A stretch of 64,000 nucleotides of DNA, taken from Macrosoma leucophasiata (Eukaryota > Arthropoda > Insecta > Lepidoptera > Hedylidae). The stretch spans positions 11,116,001 to 11,180,000 of the forward strand of contig JAWQUS010000026.1 of assembly GCA_036365455.1 (NCBI GenBank), written 5' to 3'. Below, one piece after another: positions 10,956 through 21,690 of the stretch; within the stretch, counting starts at the first letter, position 1; each line of letters begins with the position of its first letter. The translations under genes and the position numbers were made by a program. The notes beneath the pieces were generated by a model. It was not told where the DNA came from, did not search any database, and saw only the letters and a program-made list of their open reading frames with translations.

Positions 10956-11405
10956 GGCCTTATTACACGACACGGTATTCAGGGTCCGATATTACGGATC
11001 AGGCTAGTGTTATAACATTTAGGGAGCTGGGGTCCCTAATTAGGGCGACCGGAGCGGTCCGGTCAGTCTAACGCCCTAACTACACACAGTACAAATATGA
11101 ACAGTATGGAAACTACGTACAAAACTTTCAAAACGGCACACTCACACAAACATGCGCATCGATGCTCGAGTAGCGAGTGACTCGCAGCTACAGCACCGCG
11201 AGAACCGCTTAGGGGCCTCGTTGTTGCACATCTTTGTGTGATTGTGCCATTTCAACGTTTTGTACGTAGTTTCCATACTGTTCATATTTGTACTGAGACT
11301 GCGTTAGGGCTCTATCGACCGGATAGTGTAATAAGCGGCAACCCGGTGCGACACCACGTACACCCTTTCTGCCGGACCCTGAATACCGTGTCGTGTAATA
11401 AGGCC
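10956..11405. mobile_element. 450-bp inverted-repeat element with perfect inner arms
   Basis: Outer ends 10956-10988 and 11373-11405 are exact 33-bp reverse complements, beginning ggccttattacacgacacgg. The flanks aaat/aaat may be a 4-bp target duplication. Further in, 11088-11125 and 11257-11294 are perfect 38-bp inverted repeats. It encodes no transposase, so it is a non-autonomous DNA transposon. A shorter relative lies at 57288-57521. It sits in an intron of the guanylate cyclase gene. Confidence 0.85.
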
Positions 11406-12025
11406 AAATATCAAATTTACGGTATGAAAGTTATTTTTGTAGCATTTACTGCCGTAACAATTACTATTTTATCTTTTTATTACAGACAATCAATGTACGT
11501 TTGTTTATATAACGAAGGTGGTAAGAAAGTCTGCAGTTTACGTGGATTTTAACTGTCAGCAGCCTATATGAAAATGAGAGATCAAAAATCAGATGCGTTG
11601 CCACCCCTAAGACCATATTATTTTTACTGGTGGGGGGACCATTGTCGCTACACTGGAACTCTACCACCAGTAAAAATAACAAATAAAACCTCAGAGGTGG
11701 CAGAACATTATTTTTAGGGAGTATGCACCACCACATTACCTAATATATAAACGTAACTTCAGAATCAGAATCAGAAACTCATTTATTCATTTAGGGTGAC
11801 AGGCACCCCTTATGACACGTCAAAAACAAACAAAATAAATTAAAATGAATTACAATTGATATACATGTCAAACAAGATAAAAAATATGTAAAGTCAAGAA
11901 TATCACCAAGATAAAACTAAATGTAATAAACTAATGTAAAAAGTATATCAGTAGAATGTCTCATTTCCCCATTACAAACTGATAACAAAGAGTAAAAAGA
12001 AAAGAAAAAGAGTCATTCTTTGTCA
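11406..12025. other. intron sequence with repeat scraps
   Basis: 11575-11735 is a short, internally deleted copy of the 280-bp dispersed repeat. 11755-11830 has cagaat repeats and catttattcatttaggg, like a LINE 3' tail. Nothing coding. Confidence 0.4.
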
Positions 12026-12325
12026 CTTCACGCCTGCTATCCCCGAAGGGGTAGGCAGAGGTAAATGCACGTATTCAAGCATACATGCACCCACGATTCG
12101 TCGGTTACGTTTTTGGCCCATGTGACAGGTAGCGAGCCTATTGACATCTCCGGGCATATTATCAAAGTTCGAGGTACTGGGAAATTTTCAGAAAATTGAA
12201 AAATCTCAATAGAACCAGAGATAAAGGACTTTACACCATTATCTCTGATAACCCCCTACCCGGGAATCGAACCCAGGACCTCAGCATAGTAGTAGTGACC
12301 TGCTACCACTAGGCTACCGAGGCAG
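12026..12325 (-). mobile_element. tRNA-derived SINE (family T1), copy 1
   Basis: On the minus strand the head reads ggtagcctagtggtagcagg (A box) and later tgggttcgattcccggg (B box), the pol III promoter of a tRNA-derived SINE. The body has tttatctctggttctattg and the 3' end cggggatagcaggcgtgaag. Other copies: 12923, 45761, 61868, and a decayed piece at 36255-36350. Confidence 0.85.
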
Positions 12326-12339
12326 TTAAACCTGATATA

Positions 12340-12525
12340 TCTACCGCAAAATTATCGTTTCCCGGTTCGAAGGTAATGTATGGCCCCGTAAAAACTATCA
12401 CAGAGACAAAACAACTAAGGTCTCAGGGGTCGCAAAAACACACGTCTGCATTTAGACTCTGGTTTCTGTGTAGTTGTTTATAGTCATCCGCGTGAACTGT
12501 ATGCTTGTTTGCTACCATCGCTACA
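12340..12525 (-). repeat. 280-bp dispersed repeat, diverged copy
   Basis: Contains ggtaatgtatggccccgta, the hallmark block of the repeat best seen at 36744 and 40071, and ends with a tgtatgcttgtttgctacca block. Intronic and non-coding. Confidence 0.55.
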
Positions 12526-12650
12526 TAAACAAAAAAAGTAACATCATTAGATAACTCGTAAAACTAACCTAATCCCAATGCGTGTAGCTAACAAAAACGT
12601 GAACAGTTGATACTAGCAAAAACCTCATAATTATATTCCCTTGTCACCAG

Positions 12651-12794
12651 GTTGAAACGATAGGCGACGCATATTGCGTGGCGAGTGGTCTACATAGAAA
12701 AATCGATACGCACGCGCCGCAGATCGCTTGGATGGCGCTGCGTATGGTCGAAACTTGCGCGCAACACCTTACACACGAAGGAAACCCTATAAAG
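12651..12794 (+). CDS. Gycalpha99B: soluble guanylate cyclase alpha, exon (GDAYC block)
   Basis: Exon bounded by ttgtcaccag| and aaag|gtatgc; 48 whole codons in phase 0 with the exon before. It starts VETIGDAYCVASGLHRKIDT, where the Asp of GDAYC is the second metal ligand of the class III cyclase site, and continues to THEGNPIK. The intron in front is 4.6 kb and filled with repeats; the next intron is only 311 bp. No breaks or rare features; the exon looks functional. Confidence 0.95.
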
Positions 12795-12899
12795 GTATGC
12801 TAATTTGATACAAACTTGGAATAACACTACACTTTCTGCTCGGCTTCACCCTAAAAGAATAAGTAGATAATTCAAATAATGATATTGAAAATCAGCTAT

Positions 12900-12940
12900 C
12901 TACCACTAGGCTACTGAAGCAGTCAGTAGCCTAGTGGTAG
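12900..12940. repeat. 18-bp perfect inverted repeat of a SINE head
   Basis: 12900-12917 (ctaccactaggctactga) and 12923-12940 are exact reverse complements with a 5-nt loop (agcag). The right arm is the start of the T1 SINE, so the head was duplicated in inverse orientation. Confidence 0.85.
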
Positions 12941-13072
12941 CCTAGTAGTAGCAGGCCACTACTTCTAGGCTGGGATCCTGGATTCGATTCCGGGTAGAGG
13001 GCTACCAGAGATAATGGTGTAAAGTCCTTTATCTCTGGTTCTATTGGGATTTTTCCATTTTCGGAAACATTT
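12923..13072 (+). mobile_element. tRNA-derived SINE (T1), truncated, beside exon acceptor
   Basis: Plus-strand head tcagtagcctagtggtag, B box attcgattccgg, then ctttatctctggttctattg and gggatttttccattttc. The homology stops about 35 bases before the exon at 13106, so the SINE supplies much of the 311-bp intron and possibly part of its branch-site region. Confidence 0.8.
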
Positions 13073-13105
13073 TCCATTTTCTGATAATATTATGTTTTTA
13101 TACAG

Positions 13106-13260
13106 ATGCGCATAGGCCTTCACACGGGCACCGTCCTGGCTGGCGTTGTTGGTAAAACAATGCTCAAATATTGCCTCTTCGGGCACAACGTCACACTTGC
13201 CAACAAATTTGAATCTGGTTCCGAACCACTGAAGATCAACGTCAGTCCCACCACTTATAA
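13106..13260 (+). CDS. Gycalpha99B: soluble guanylate cyclase alpha, exon (GTP/purine-site block)
   Basis: Exon bounded by tttatacag| and ttataa|gtaaga; 51 codons plus two bases. It begins [20 protein letters not shown] and contains [17 protein letters not shown], then KINVSPTTY. In guanylate cyclase the beta subunit has an Asn/Arg pair in this block for transition-state contacts. The Lys in place of Arg marks this as an alpha subunit (family knowledge). Phase 2 at the end matches the single base that opens the next exon. Confidence 0.95.
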
Positions 13261-13359
13261 GTAAGAAACTTTGATAATAAATTAATATTTTTTTAGGTCA
13301 CGATGTATTTATAGTTTTGTATGCCATGAGGTAGTTAATTGATGGTATATGCGATAGGC

Positions 13360-13476
13360 AGGCCCCTCACGAGGTGGACCGACGACCTGGTGAAGGTCGC
13401 GGGCAATCGCTAGATGAGGGCGGCCCAGGACCGTTCGTTGTGGCAATCTTTTGGGGAGGCGTTTGTTCAGCAGTAA
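13360..13476 (+). pseudogene. RTE-type LINE C-terminal scrap
   Basis: Plus-strand frame RPLTRWTDDLVKVAGNR, then an in-frame TAG where family members usually have Trp, then MRAAQDRSLWQSFGEAFVQQ and TAA. It is followed by (atg)n-like atgatgatgataatg, the usual RTE tail. Non-functional intronic fragment. Confidence 0.8.
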
Positions 13477-13544
13477 ATGTTTTTTGGCTGAAATGATGAT
13501 GATAATGACGAAATGCGATAAACATTTACATAAAACACAGATTT

Positions 13545-13737
13545 CAATGCAGATGCGTTGCCAATCCTGGGATTTATGTTGTTGTGCCCCTGTGCCGGAA
13601 ATAACAGCACCGTATATACCTGACCGAAACACCATAGTGCTGAACATTACTATTTAGCTACAAGTAGATTAGGTGATGCGATAGCACTTACACCCAAGAG
13701 CTTCGTCATGGAGCTCAACCACCAGTAATTAACATAA
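13545..13737 (+). repeat. 280-bp dispersed repeat, partial copy
   Basis: Reads atgcagatgcgttgcca, tgtgccggaaat, tgaccgaaacaccatagtgctgaacat and ends at ccaccagtaat. It matches the second half of the repeat at 36744-37030. Confidence 0.7.
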
Positions 13738-13896
13738 ATATAAAACTGCTATTAGTTTACCTAGTTCCTAATTTTTCGTAGCTATAATTATATCTAATTG
13801 ACTAAGTCACCTCCGAATTACAAATTTGGGCAATAATTCAGTCAGTCATAATGGAGCTCCTAGATTTTATACAATAAACGTGACGTATTAATGTTG

Positions 13897-14269
13897 AAGC
13901 GCGCATGGCCCAGCGGCTGGTGTAGATCGTAAGCGATCTGTTCGGTTAAGCACTACGGGCGCGGTCGGGTAGTGTGATGGGTGACCGCTAGTAGCAAATT
14001 AATTGCGCGTTTCCGTGCTTCGGAGGGCACGTTAAGCCGTCGGTCCCGGTTGCTATCGATGGATAGCAGTCGTTAAACCTTGTCGGAGGCCTTATGGGCG
14101 GTTTGAAAACATCCGACAGTGGGTTGGCCACTTACCCACCCACCTCTACCAATCCGCATTGGAGCAGCGTGGTGGAGTAAGCTCCAGGCCTCCCCCCAAA
14201 AAAGGGGAGAGACTCGTGCCCAGCAGTGGGACGTATAATGGGTTGCCATTATTATTTTTATTATTATTA
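13897..14269 (+). mobile_element. 5S rRNA-derived SINE, copy 2
   Basis: Nearly identical to the copy at 2538 over its full length, with ggttaagcactacgggcgcg and gatgggtgaccgct in the head and an (att)n tail at 14253-14269. Its closeness to copies 1 and 5 points to recent spread. Confidence 0.92.
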
Positions 14270-15062
14270 ATGTTGAGTTAACATAATCGATTCTATTTCC
14301 TGACACATGTCGTCTTGACTGTCATCTGTATTTGACGGCTGTCTGAGATATCCATTGATACATACTTACCTCTGTTGTAGAATGTCAAATGTAATTACTG
14401 TTAAATAAAATCGCTTTTAAGCCCGTTTTCCGTGAGTTCATTTGATTACTACAATAAACACCTAAGTCACTTTATATTTTCGCCAAAAATATCTTTATCA
14501 TATTATTTGACATCAAAATCGTGTTAACCTGTTGGATTTTATCTAAAATTATAATTTTTATATTACGAACAAAAAATGTTGATGTAATATATCAAGAAAG
14601 ATAACCAATTACGTCTTGAAATTTTTACAACTCTCGGCGTCAACTGACAAAATTGATTAACATAAAAAAAAATTTCAAGAACTTTTTGATCATTTGGATT
14701 TAATCCAACACATTAGTTCCCACTATTTCAACTACATTTTTTTAGTGTAACATAAAATTGAAACGTTATAATGCTAACAGGAATTATAACGAAACATTTT
14801 ACTGTAGTTCGCCTCAACTCAGTGCGATAACTGACAAACATTATTTGTAAGTTATTGCGCAATTTCGGTCGAACCGTTACTTATCTCATAAATTGATACT
14901 GTACCCACGCGTTCATGGCTAATAATGGTTATAGTTTACCGTGTAAGTTAACACGCCATTAGATCCTATTGCTTCCTTTTAATTGTCTTCGTGACAAAGT
15001 GGTACCCAAACGACATTGGGTTTTCATAAATTTTATGGAAATAATGGGTATGTTATGAAATA
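14270..15062. other. unassigned A+T-rich intron sequence
   Basis: No supported gene, RNA or repeat. The mariner target TA (15061-15062) closes it. Confidence 0.5.
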
Positions 15063-16345
15063 TTAGGTTGGGGAAAAAGACTTTTCGCATTATAGTATGT
15101 ATGAACTTGTAATAAAATCTCTTTGGCTGTAGTATTTGTATCTGGATGGTTTTGGTATCATTGAAAGTTAAAATTTTAAGGAACATAATTCCAAATTCAA
15201 ATTAGGCAAATGTGTGATTTTCATTTGTTTTTCGTACTGTCAAGATAAGTGAATCTAATGAAGAAATTCGATTCATTTTAAAATTTTACTACAAAAAAGG
15301 TAAAAATGCAACACAAGCCGCGAAAAATATTTGCGATGTTTATGGACCTAGTGCAGTGTCTGCGAGAGTACCACAAATTTGGTTTAAGCGTTTTCAATCC
15401 GGAAATTTTGATGTCAAAGATGCACCTCGCTCTGGTCGCCCTATTACGGATAAAATGGATGCCATTTTTGAAAAAGTGGAGCAAGATCGACATATCAGTA
15501 GTTACGACGTAGCTGAAGAACTGAGAATTGATCACAAAACAGTTTTGGCCCATTTGAAAAAAGCTGGGTACAAAAAAAGCTCGATATTTGGGTACCTCAC
15601 GAGTTCACTGAAAGAAACTTAATGAACCGTGTACTCATTTGTGATTCTTTATTACGACGTAATGAAACCGAATCATTTTTGAAGAAGCTGATAACTGGCG
15701 ATGAAAAGTGGATCACGTACGACAAGAACGTGCGAAAAAGGTCGTGGTCAAAGGCCCGTCAGGCTTCACAGACTGTGGCGAAACCCGGGTTAACTCGCAA
15801 TAAGGTGATGTTGTGTGTGTGGTGGGATTGGAAGGGCATTATTCATTATGAGCTATTACCACCAGGCAGGACTATCGATTCTGAACTCTACTACGAACAA
15901 CTGATGAGATTAAAGCAAGAAGTTGAGAGAAAGCGGCCGGAATTGATCAACAGAAGGGGTGTGGTGTTTCATCATGATAACGCTAGACCTCACACATCTA
16001 TAGCCAGTCAGCAAAATTAAGAGAGTTTGGCTGGGAGGTGTTAATGCATCCGCCGTATAGCCCTGACCTTGCACCTTCAGATTTCCACCTGTTTCCGTCT
16101 CTTCAGAATTCTTTATGCAATGTTAGGTTAACATCACGAGAGGACTGCCAAATCCACTTGTCACGGTATTTTGATGAGAAGTCCCAACATTTTTATAGCA
16201 ATGGGATCTTGTCCCTACCTACAAGATGGCAAAAGGTTATCGAACAAAATGGTACATCCATACTTTAGTTAAATTTAAATAAACTATATTAAAATTTTTT
16301 TTGAATTATCTTAAAAAATGCGAAGAAACTTTTTCCCCAACCTAA
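15063..16345 (+). mobile_element. mariner-type transposon, full length, inactive
   Basis: 1283 bp flanked by TA on both sides (15061-15062, 16346-16347). The 28-bp inverted ends start ttaggttggggaaaaag and differ at only a few positions. A single transposase gene fills the middle. This is the classic Tc1/mariner cut-and-paste layout. It lies in the 4-kb intron of the guanylate cyclase gene in the same orientation. Confidence 0.95.
15245..16268 (+). pseudogene. mariner DD34D transposase, two frameshifts
   Basis: The reading starts SESNEEIRFILKFYYKKGKN, has the paired helix-turn-helix region (PQIWFKRFQSG, SGRPI) and then the catalytic core: TGDEKW, HHDNARPH and SPDLAPSD. The last two Asp are 34 residues apart, so this is DD34D. 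Three lesions: the expected ATG is ATA at 15245, an A-run at 15572-15578 is one base short, and the A-run at 16013-16016 is one base short. Between them the frames are intact to the TAG at 16266-16268, so decay is recent. Confidence 0.9.
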
Positions 16346-16347
16346 TA

Positions 16348-16738
16348 TTATAAAGTATTTTATATAACTGTAAGGATTTAGTTTCAGTTTGTAAAGGATT
16401 AATAAACTGCCAGTTACTTATAATTAAATAAATGTTGATGTGTAAAATTAAAACTTGTGAAAAATATAATTGAAATTTTCCGAATTTGAAATTTTTCTTC
16501 ATTAACTAAATAATTATTATAGTACAATTTGTTGTATAACTATTTCTTGAGTATTCTCTAGTATTTCTCTAGTATTTAAAAGCATTTATCTATCATAAGC
16601 TTAACATTTAGATCGCATTCACAGAAACCACATGATAAACAAACACACACGTATGCATGATGAATATTATGTGATAAATGCCAAATTCTTTGTATGTGTA
16701 CTGGCATTCCGAGCGTTTTACATTTATAATTTAAAATA
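16348..16738. other. unassigned intron sequence
   Basis: A+T-rich, nothing recognised. Confidence 0.5.
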
Positions 16739-17014
16739 TGGTGGTAGAGCTCCAGTGACGGAGCTCACGAGCATAGGCACCACCACATTACCTAATATAC
16801 TTGCCGCTAAATTCAGCACTATCGTGTTCCGGTCAGGGGGTAATGTACGGCCCCGTAATTTCCGGCACAGATGCATAACACCTTAGACTTCAGGAGTGGT
16901 AACGCATCTGCATTTTGACCTTAGTCTTTTTGTAGGTGTCTAAAGGCTGCAATAATCACTAAACATCAATGTGAACCGGTAGGGTGCTTGCCACTTCCAT
17001 TACATAAAAAAAAA
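16739..17014 (-). repeat. 280-bp dispersed repeat, near full-length copy
   Basis: Minus-strand copy: plus strand starts gtggtagagctccagtgacg and ends ccacttccattacat plus an A-run. It shares cattacctaatatacttgcc and gtaatttccggcacag with the copies at 36744 and 40071. Non-coding. Confidence 0.8.
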
Positions 17015-17254
17015 TCTACACGAGAGCATGTTTACTGATATCAATGTTAAAAACAAAAGCAGCGAATGTTGCGTTAATACTTTTATATAATAATAACCTA
17101 CTCAATATAGCCTATTGCTAACGTAACGTAATTATGAGCAACATTGAAATAGGTACCACCAAACTTTATAAATATTTAAGTGCCCAACCAAAACCCGACC
17201 ACAGCAATCCAATCAAATTTGCAATACGCAAAATAACCCGTTTCTTTTTCTCAG
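17015..17254. other. intron 3' end
   Basis: Ends in tttctttttctcag, a strong pyrimidine tract and acceptor for the exon at 17255. Confidence 0.6.
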
Positions 17255-17396
17255 CTGGCTAATAAAATTCCCGGGCTTCGAAATGGAGCCACGCGACCGT
17301 TCCTGTCTGCCAAACTCGTTCCCGAAGGATATCCCGGGGACATGCTATTTCCTACATAGGTACACGCATCCTGGGACGGACCTCGCTGCGTCACAG
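17255..17396 (+). CDS. Gycalpha99B: soluble guanylate cyclase alpha, exon (C-terminal)
   Basis: Starts after tttttctcag with one base (c) that completes a codon with aa from 13260, then 47 codons to cag|gtgggg. Protein WLIKFPGFEMEPRDRSC, NSFPKDIPGTCYFLHRYTHP, GTDLAASQ. The PGF...PRDR and IPGTCYFL run is what the end of the cyclase domain looks like in alpha subunits. Phase and reading continuity with both neighbours support the call. Confidence 0.92.
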
Positions 17397-18334
17397 GTGG
17401 GGTATTACTCAAAACGTCAGGTTGATGTGGGTTGACCTTGGTCTTACCTTTTACGTTACACAATTTGTAAAAGCTCATTCTCTTTGTTAAATCAATGACA
17501 TTTGGAATTTTTGTCTTTATCATAGTAATTTAAAATATCTTGTTCACTAACATCGGGATCATGATACGCCTCATGCTAGTGTTTACTGCTACAGCGACGT
17601 GCTTGATTTTTTAAAGTTTTTATGATCAGGGGTTATTAAAAACAGTAATCTAAATATGACAAATAATAATAATCTTTCAAATTTAGGTACAGTGATTCCA
17701 CCTAAATCAGTTGACCTAGATCTATTTAATATTCCTTTTTGCATATGGTTAGACGCATATTTGATATAGTATTCTTATCTACAGATATGCATAGAACAAT
17801 TAGATTAAAGCTTATCATAGAACTCGAGGTAATAATTACTTTAAGTTAGTTTTCAATAGCAATTCAAGTACCGCTATTTAATTCCCTACCAATACATAAA
17901 TAGACAAAGTCTTAAACCCTAGTAAATATACCTACATAAAACATCTGAATAATATAAATTATGTCGAGAAAACAAAGACATCACAACAAATATCTATTAA
18001 GCCGTCAAACTTTGCTAACTTACTAACGAAACTGCTGTAGTCGAAAACAATTTGATAAGAATATTCCACTGATGAAAAAAAGCACCTATTAATAAAAATA
18101 CGGGTATTATTCGTGGTTTTATTATGACCGCTTCCGTCTTTCTTTACGAGAACATTGAAATAAGTTACAAATAAGATAGTAATGAAGCTAACATTTCAAA
18201 CATTGATATTTCTTAGATTCTAATGAAGTTTAGATTAAAATAACAGGCGTGAATATTTGCTCAGCATTGATAGTATCCCTTAATTTTTTTCCTTTACCAT
18301 GAACAAGAGTAACGAGGATTTTGTCTTCACACAG
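17397..18334. other. intron, 938 bp
   Basis: A+T-rich, no repeat or RNA recognised. Donor gtgggg at 17397, acceptor cttcacacag at 18334. Confidence 0.6.
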
Positions 18335-18418
18335 GTAAAACACATAGAAGACGCATTAAAAGACTTTGGCATTGGACAAGCGAAACCTGAAATAGCTGAC
18401 AGTGAAGAACCTACATAG
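18335..18418 (+). CDS. Gycalpha99B: soluble guanylate cyclase alpha, last exon and stop
   Basis: 27 codons and TAG: VKHIEDALKDFGIGQ then AKPEIADSEEPT. Starts in phase 0 after ttcacacag. The amphipathic IEDALKDFGI stretch and acidic tail fit the short, variable C-terminal extension beyond the catalytic domain. It is the shortest exon and the weakest call of the five, but the clean splice sites and in-frame stop support it. Confidence 0.8.
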   Translation, partial: VKHIEDALKDFGIGQAKPEIADSEEPT

Positions 18419-19734
18419 TCGGTAGCAAGTGTTACTAGCATTATTTATAAACTTATTTTCATTCCTCCATCCAAAGACAATTTGTTTAGCGTTGTAATAA
18501 ATAGAACTCTCAAGTATTTCTTTAGTTGAGTAATTTAAAATTTATTTATGAAATTTAATAATGTTTTTTTTCAATCTTCTTTCCCGTCACAATTTGTTTC
18601 ATTTCGATTCTTTAACAATTGAAGCTTGTAATAACTGTAACGGTTTCAGTTATCTGAATTATGCTGTCTGCTTTATTAAATTTCAGTTCTTTTGTTAATT
18701 TATCTAAGGGTGGTCATAGATTTCAAGATTGGTAAAAAATACTTTGAATATTGATTTTTCCAAAATAATCCAAGGTTTTTTTGTTTCAATTACAAATTGC
18801 TTATTTGACAATTATCGCTTTTGGAAGCAGTAATATTTTTTTCTGTGCATTTCATATTCACGCATTGTTTCAAGGTATATTTTGAACTTTATTACAATTT
18901 TCTAAAAACTAATGAATTCCGAATGGAACATTTCAATCATTTTATGCTTTTTAATACTTTTTAAATCACGTTATAAATTAAAAGTTGCCCGTCTAAAATT
19001 TTATTTATTTAATTTGTCATTAGTTTGTAGATCTTAAGTAGAAATTGTGTAATCGAATTTTAAAAATATAAGTTTATATAAATATACCAACTATACGTCA
19101 CATACTTTCGAATACCTAGATTTAATTATATAGTGATCTATGTGAAGCTTTACAACTTTGTTCATAAGAGTATGTACATATATTTGAATCTGGGATAATT
19201 ACGACTTATATAAAATATAACGCAATTTGCCGTAGTCATGTTTATCTTATAATTAAGCTGTAAATAGTATTATAAAGCTGAGGCAAATCCTATTTGTAGG
19301 AAAAGAGAGAAATAAATCATAAAAATATTCACTTTAGCTAGACATATTTTCTTGTTGACTGTATTGGTCTGTATATAAAAATATTGTTTCAAATTTATAA
19401 TTATAGCTGAAAAATGTATGCAATTGGTATTAGAATTATAAATGAATTAATTAGTTCTAGCAAATAGACAGTGTTTATTTCTTTAAAATATAATTTTAGT
19501 TTCAGTGTGATCTTCCTTTAGATCTTCCTTAACATAAATAATAAGCACGTTATTCTTTGCGTATGATTGTGTTCCGATTTACATTAAATACGAATCGTTT
19601 TGGTATTTTAAATATTTTTGTGACCTTTTTTTATCTTGAATATATCACATAACCTTTCAGTTCAAATTATAATTACAGGGCATTATCAGTTTACTACGTA
19701 AAAAATAGATCAATGCTAAAAATAAAAATCGACG
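18419..19734 (+). other. 3' UTR and downstream flank of guanylate cyclase gene
   Basis: Very A+T-rich, no gene. Possible polyadenylation signals: aataaa at 18496-18501 and at 19311-19316. Which is used cannot be told from sequence. Confidence 0.5.
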
Positions 19735-20160
19735 TGTGGCACTCGGGGACTGCCGCGGTAAAGCTATTGCATAGCATTTTGTATCAACTTATGCAATTTT
19801 AATTATTTATTTGTTTTATTTATGCAGTATTTCTTTTTTCTTTGATATTAATTCAAGTTACACTTTTTGAGCGTGGTGATCGATAAGAAAACATTTTTTT
19901 TTCTTTTATTAAATAAAAAAGTTAATATTGTTTGAAATATTTTTATTATTTTACAAACATATAAACAGCTGCTTATGTATTCGTCCGATTTCGGAGCAGC
20001 TCGTCTCGATTCGTGCGAGCTTCGTAGAGCCGTACAATACGTCTAGTTGCACGCACACAAACACCGTGCCGAAGACTGCCGAAAAGAAACGACGTTAGAT
20101 AATGCACGGCCTTCAAGCCACACCTCCGTTTAAAAAGCACATTTAAAATCAGCAGCTGAC
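19735..20160. other. repeat scrap and GC-richer stretch
   Basis: 19736-19790 has gtgtggcactcggggactgc followed by agctattgcatag, part of a repeat whose other end recurs inverted at 21594-21690. 19965-20145 is GC-richer than its surroundings and unassigned. Confidence 0.35.
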
Positions 20161-21590
20161 TGTACTCGTCTGTTAGATTTTAGTAATGCGTTCAATAATG
20201 TAGATTATGATATATTACTCGCAATTCTCCGTTCTCTTAACATATCTCCGACAGTGATTGACTGGTTTCATAGTTACTTGTCTGGTCGCCGGCAGCTATT
20301 CGAGTGGATGATAACTTTTCCACCTGGTGCGACGTTACTGCCGGTGTACCGCAAGGTGGCGTGTTGTCTCCTTTCCTTTTTTCTACTTTCATGAGTATTA
20401 TCACTCAAAACCTAACTTTTTTCTACCACCTTTATGCCGACGATCTCCAAATTTACTATCAAACTAAATTCATAGATCTGCCTGATGCCATTAAAATTGT
20501 TAATGATGATCTAGACCGCATCTCCAAATGGTGTCAATCTTTCGGACTCCATCTTAACCCATTAAAACTCAGGCTGTTGTTGTTGGGAGCTCAAGGATGG
20601 TGTCAAAAATCGACTTTACAAAAGTACCACAAATTACCCTGATCAGTTCTCGAATTCCATTTAGTGATAAAGTTAAAAACCTAGGTGTGCTTATAGACAA
20701 GTGTTTATTTAACATGGCCCCGCAAATATGTGAATTCAGCAAGAAACTGTTTGACGCTGTTGGCTATTTGAAAAGACTTCAAAACTTTTTGCCTACCTCC
20801 ACTAAAGTTGCGCTTGTTCGATCTATTCTCCTCCCTATATTAGACTACGCCGACATATGTTATCTTGATTTGACCCAGGAGCAACTTAACAAACTTGAGC
20901 GCCACCAAAATCTTTGCATACGGTTCATATATGGCTTACGCAAATATGACCATATTTCTCAATTTCGTGTTGAGCTCAAGTGACTTCCTATACGTCTTCG
21001 CAGGAATACTCATATTCTCTCTCTTCTTTACTGTCTTCTATTCGTTCCACAGTGTCCTGACTATCTTAAAAATCATTTCAGTTACCTTTGCCAATCAAAT
21101 CCTGTAAGCCAATAAAATCTACGATCCTCAGAAAATCTACTCCTTCAAATTCCTCGTCACTCTTCTTCCTTCGTTGCGAATTCCTTTACAGTAACTGTTG
21201 TACAACTGTGGAATTCCTTACCCTTAAACATAAGACAAGCACAGACTCTTGAGTCGTTTAAAAAACGACTCTATGACTACTACTTTGCTTCTTTAACTTA
21301 ACATCACCATTTCTATTGCAATAATATTAAGTTTTGTGTTTATAATTAGGTTTATATATTTATTTAATGTGTGTACCTATCTATTTATTTATTTATTCAC
21401 AATGTTTGTCCTTACTTTGATGTACACCCTGCCTCTGTAATTTAACATTTCTCTTTCCACCGACAGGTTGTCTGGAAGAGATCGCTTTTAGCGATAAGAC
21501 CGCCTGATTGTACTTTCTGATTGTTTTCTATCTTTGTTTTTATTGAACATTACTGGTGTACAATAAAGAATATTTACTTACTTACTTATT
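20161..21590 (+). pseudogene. LINE RT and C-terminus, 5'-truncated, frameshifted
   Basis: The reading begins in RT with LLDFSNAFNNVDYDILLAIL, then after one missing base near 20300 VDDNFSTWCDVTAGVPQGG, LYADDLQIY, a further shift near 20600, then KVKNLGVLIDKCL and YADICYLDL. After that it reads WLPIRLRRNTHILSLLY and VVQLWNSLPLNIRQAQTLES. The 3' UTR ends in taaagaatatttac plus ttac repeats (21560-21590). This is a CR1/L2-group-like LINE missing ORF1 and the endonuclease. Decayed but still readable. Confidence 0.85.
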
Positions 21591-21593
21591 TAC

Positions 21594-21690
21594 TCCGTGC
21601 CCGTCGGAGTGGGGAGCGAGAGGTTTTTTCGTTACGGAATTTCTGGATTCGGTCCCCGCGCTCAAGGCCCTCGATAGAAGCTATGCAATA
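21594..21690 (-). repeat. dispersed repeat fragment
   Basis: Minus strand gives agctattgcatagcttctat then gagcgcggggaccgaatcca. It shares the agctattgcatag junction with 19736-19790 in the other orientation, so the LINE fragment lies between two pieces of one repeat. Confidence 0.45.

Noticed and set aside
11238..11552. 104-codon plus-strand frame
   Set aside because: It runs across the right arm of the 450-bp inverted-repeat element and into intron DNA; no protein family.
17251..17523. Minus-strand open frame over the 17255-17396 exon
   Set aside because: It is the shadow of the guanylate cyclase exon, which has splice sites and conserved protein on the plus strand.
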